From NCBI GenBank assembly GCA_964385695.1, contig CAYLQA010000025.1, positions 1 to 53,408 of the forward strand: a DNA stretch of 53,408 bases. The letters run 5' to 3'. The stretch comes from CAYLQA01 sp964385695. GTDB taxonomy: Bacteria; Desulfobacterota; Desulfobulbia; Desulfobulbales; Desulfurivibrionaceae. The notes below the pieces were generated by a model. That model was not told where the DNA came from. It did not search any database and worked only from the letters and a program-made list of their open reading frames with translations. The position numbers and the translations under genes were made by a program. Shown here piece by piece: positions 51,335 through 53,408 of the stretch. The number at the start of each line of letters is the position of its first letter. Position 1 is the stretch's first letter.

Positions 51335-51991
51335 TTATTTGTTTCTCTTAAACTCTGTCATGGGTTCGGTCGCTACCGTGGGCACATGGCATTGACGACA
51401 GTTTCCGCGCGAGGCATGCTCAACCCGAATCTCAGCTGCTGCCGCAGGGCCTGTATGGCAGGCAATGCAGTCTTCCCGCAGTTGCAGGTTATGGGGGATC
51501 CCCGGAGGCGAGCCGCCCAGTGCCTGAGTTCTGCCGATGGCAGGCGGGGCAATGGATTGCCAGTTGCTCTCCTGAAAGAGTCCTTCCGTGCGCTTGGGCA
51601 CATGGCATTGGTTGCAATTCTCATTTTCCGGATGCGGTGTTACCGGCGCGTATGCATCCTGCGCCGGGTCGTAACCGCCCTTGCCGTGACAGGCAAGGCA
51701 GTTCATTGGTTCGCCGGAAAAGGATAAAGCAACCTCATGGGGAACCATTGGCGGAGAGCCGGGGTACTGACGCAGCTCGTAAAACTTGTTCAAGGTGCGT
51801 CTGCCATCCGTACCGGTCATGGCTGCCAACGGGGTTTCATCGTATCTGTTAAAGATCTTTTCGCCCTCTGAATCAAAGCCTTGGGGGATACCTGGCGCTG
51901 CATGAAGCGGCAGCGTCATAAAGGCTCCTGATAAGCAGATAGCGGCAAAACCCTTAACAACTTTGCCGTATATGGTATCTGCTTTTTTCAT
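51335..51991 (-). CDS. napB: Tetraheme NapB-like cytochrome (duplicated diheme module)
   Basis: 218 residues including a Sec signal (about 1-31). Four CxxCH motifs lie at 98-102, 126-130, 175-179 and 198-202. Each half repeats the NapB pattern: a GSPPxxPH stretch (78-85 and 160-167), then a CxACH heme site, then CxQCHVP (126-132 and 198-204). Ordinary NapB has one such module (two hemes). It would pass electrons to NapA. The start ATG at 51991 overlaps the napA stop (TAATG). An in-frame upstream start at 52018 lies inside napA and is not used. Confidence 0.85.
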   Translation of the reverse strand: MKKADTIYGKVVKGFAAICLSGAFMTLPLHAAPGIPQGFDSEGEKIFNRYDETPLAAMTGTDGRRTLNKFYELRQYPGSPPMVPHEVALSFSGEPMNCLACHGKGGYDPAQDAYAPVTPHPENENCNQCHVPKRTEGLFQESNWQSIAPPAIGRTQALGGSPPGIPHNLQLREDCIACHTGPAAAAEIRVEHASRGNCRQCHVPTVATEPMTEFKRNK

Positions 51992-53408
51992 TATGCTTTC
52001 TCCAGGCGAACTGCACATTTTTTATAATCAGGCTGCTTTGAGATCGGGCAAAAAGCATCCAAGGTTACCTCGTTGATCTTGTAGCTCTCATCAAAGAAAG
52101 GCACAAAGACCTGGCCGCGAGGCGGTACGCCACGACCATTGATGGAGGCCTTCATGGTTATCTCACCACGGCGGGAGATGATCTTGACCTTCTCGCCGTT
52201 GGTTACGCCAAGATCGGCCGCATCCTCGGGGTTGATTTCCACATAGGCTTCAGGTACTGCCCGATGCAGGATGGGTACCCTGCGGGTCATGGAGCCGGTA
52301 TGCCAATGCTCGATTACGCGACCGGTATTGAGCCAGAAGTTGTACTCGGTGTCCGGAGACTCGGCAGCAGGCTCGTACGGACGGGCCCAGATCCAGGCCT
52401 TGCCGTCTTTTTTGCCGTAAAAGTCAAAGTCGGTACCAGGCTTACAGGCAGGATCATGCTTGCTGTTAAAGCGCCACCTGGTCTCTTTGCCGTTCACAAA
52501 AGGCCATTGCACGCCGGAGCGGGCCTTGAGCAATTTGTATGGCGCCATGTTGTGCTTGGGATTGTCGTGGAAGCGACGGTATTCTTCCCATATTTTCTCG
52601 ATGTAGTTCTTTTCGCTCCAAGGAAACTGCTTCTTAAAGCCAAGGCGCCTGGCTACTTCGATGATCTGCCAGGTGTCGCTCATGGTCTCGCCGGGGCCGG
52701 GCACGATTTGGTCAAAATGCTGGGTCCTGCGCTCGGAGTTACCGAACAGGCCTTCCTGCTCAACCCACATGGCAGCGGGCAGGATAACATCGGCAATATC
52801 AGTGGTCGGGGTTGGGTAAACATCGGAGACAACAACAAAGCGGTCATCTTTTTCTGCGCCGTTACGGTAACGGTTCAGGTTGGGCATGGTGATCATGGGG
52901 TTGGTAACCTGAATCCACATAAAGCGGATATCTCCACGATCCAAAGCGCGGAACATCTCCACCGTATGGTAGGTGGGTTTGGGGTCGATGGAGCCAGGAG
53001 GCAGATCCCAAATCTTCTCAGCTTTCTTGCGCGCTTTTTCCTTCATGACCACGCCGTAAGGCAGCTTGTGGGTCAGGGTACCAACCTCGCGGACTGTACC
53101 ACAGGCACTGGGCTGGCCGGTGAGTGAGAATGGGCTGTTGCCCGGGGTGGAGATCTTACCGGTGAGCAGATGGATGTTGTAAACCAGGTTGTTGATCCAG
53201 GTTCCACGAACATGCTGGTTCATGCCCATACACCAGAAGGAGGTCACCTTCTTGCTCGGGTCACCGTACAGAGCGGCCATGTATTTGATGTCTTTGGCAG
53301 ATACACCGGAGATGCGCTCAACCTTCTCAGGGGTGTAGTCTTCGAGGAAGGCTTTGTACTCGTCAAAGGACATATTCTCGGCCTTATCCTTGAACTTGAA
53401 GTGATCCT
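51991..53408 (-). CDS. napA: Periplasmic nitrate reductase catalytic subunit NapA (partial, 5' end outside window)
   Basis: The C-terminal ~472 residues of a molybdopterin (bis-MGD) oxidoreductase, continuing past the right edge. Strong NapA signatures: GMNQHVRGTWINNLVYNIHL, LTGKISTPGNSPFSLTGQPS and ACGTVREVGTLTHKLP; later WVEQEGLFGNSERRTQ and the cofactor-binding C-domain ending with FVPFFDESYKINEVTLDAF. The active-site Cys and [4Fe-4S] cluster lie in the missing N-terminal part. It reduces nitrate to nitrite in the periplasm. It heads the operon with its cytochrome and quinol-oxidising partners. Any napD chaperone gene would lie outside the window. Confidence 0.96.
   Translation of the reverse strand, partial: DHFKFKDKAENMSFDEYKAFLEDYTPEKVERISGVSAKDIKYMAALYGDPSKKVTSFWCMGMNQHVRGTWINNLVYNIHLLTGKISTPGNSPFSLTGQPSACGTVREVGTLTHKLPYGVVMKEKARKKAEKIWDLPPGSIDPKPTYHTVEMFRALDRGDIRFMWIQVTNPMITMPNLNRYRNGAEKDDRFVVVSDVYPTPTTDIADVILPAAMWVEQEGLFGNSERRTQHFDQIVPGPGETMSDTWQIIEVARRLGFKKQFPWSEKNYIEKIWEEYRRFHDNPKHNMAPYKLLKARSGVQWPFVNGKETRWRFNSKHDPACKPGTDFDFYGKKDGKAWIWARPYEPAAESPDTEYNFWLNTGRVIEHWHTGSMTRRVPILHRAVPEAYVEINPEDAADLGVTNGEKVKIISRRGEITMKASINGRGVPPRGQVFVPFFDESYKINEVTLDAFCPISKQPDYKKCAVRLEKA

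Overview
The window reads as chromosomal DNA of a Gram-negative anaerobe, most likely a member of the Desulfobacterota and probably of the Desulfobulbales. This is inferred from gene content, not from a marker gene. The pointers are a lipid A operon (lpxD-fabZ-lpxA-lpxI), a B12-dependent class II ribonucleotide reductase, PxxKW and two-CW type cysteine-rich small proteins, a periplasmic nitrate reductase wired to an NrfD/ferredoxin quinol module, and many c-di-GMP and histidine kinase genes. No rRNA, tRNA or CRISPR array was found.

Layout. (1) 1-1016: a small IS200-like element (TnpA only) beside the 3' remnant of a JAMM/MPN peptidase gene. This is the only clearly accessory segment. (2) 1288-11442, all minus strand: a thioesterase-like protein, a CBS-pair protein, a giant FapA/DUF342 protein, a P-type cation ATPase, two tandem PilZ proteins, a GGDEF diguanylate cyclase and MutY. 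(3) 11451-21189, minus strand: CstA, a two-CW type protein, a MotB/MotA pair, then an apparent trxC - SNF2 helicase - DMT exporter operon. (4) 21237-24248, plus strand: an MBL hydrolase, an AI-2E family permease, a Bax-inhibitor-1 family protein and a 53-residue lipoprotein. (5) 24338-28546, minus strand: an anchored protein of unknown role and a CbbO/CbbQ (NorD/NorQ) type VWA-AAA+ pair, divergent from a small HTH/zinc-ribbon regulator. (6) 28620-39746, mostly plus strand: conserved core genes (pilC, eno, an IHF gene, the lpx cluster, a MurU/AmgK-like pair, der). (7) 39739-47888, plus strand: a PAS histidine kinase, nrdJ with candidate NrdR boxes, and an overlapping histidine kinase/REC-HD-GYP pair. 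(8) 47900-53408, minus strand: a nap-type respiratory operon that runs off the right edge (napA, a tetraheme NapB-like protein, a second tetraheme cytochrome, an NrfC-type ferredoxin, an NrfD-type membrane protein), then a MOSC protein.

How the genes work together. The nap operon gives a plausible electron path: quinol -> NrfD -> NrfC-type ferredoxin -> tetraheme cytochrome -> duplicated NapB -> NapA -> nitrate. The PilZ, GGDEF, HD-GYP and MotAB genes suggest c-di-GMP control of motility or surface behaviour. The lpx cluster makes the acylated glucosamine precursors of lipid A, and the adjoining MurU/AmgK-like pair suggests salvage of MurNAc into cell wall precursors.

The points most worth following are the NapB made of two fused diheme modules, the CbbQ/CbbO pair with no Rubisco or NO reductase beside it and a palindrome in its divergent promoter, the JAMM peptidase remnant beside the IS, the long structured terminator-like RNA between the PilZ gene and the P-type ATPase, the MurU/AmgK pair inside the lipid A locus, and the triplicated FapA N-terminal module.
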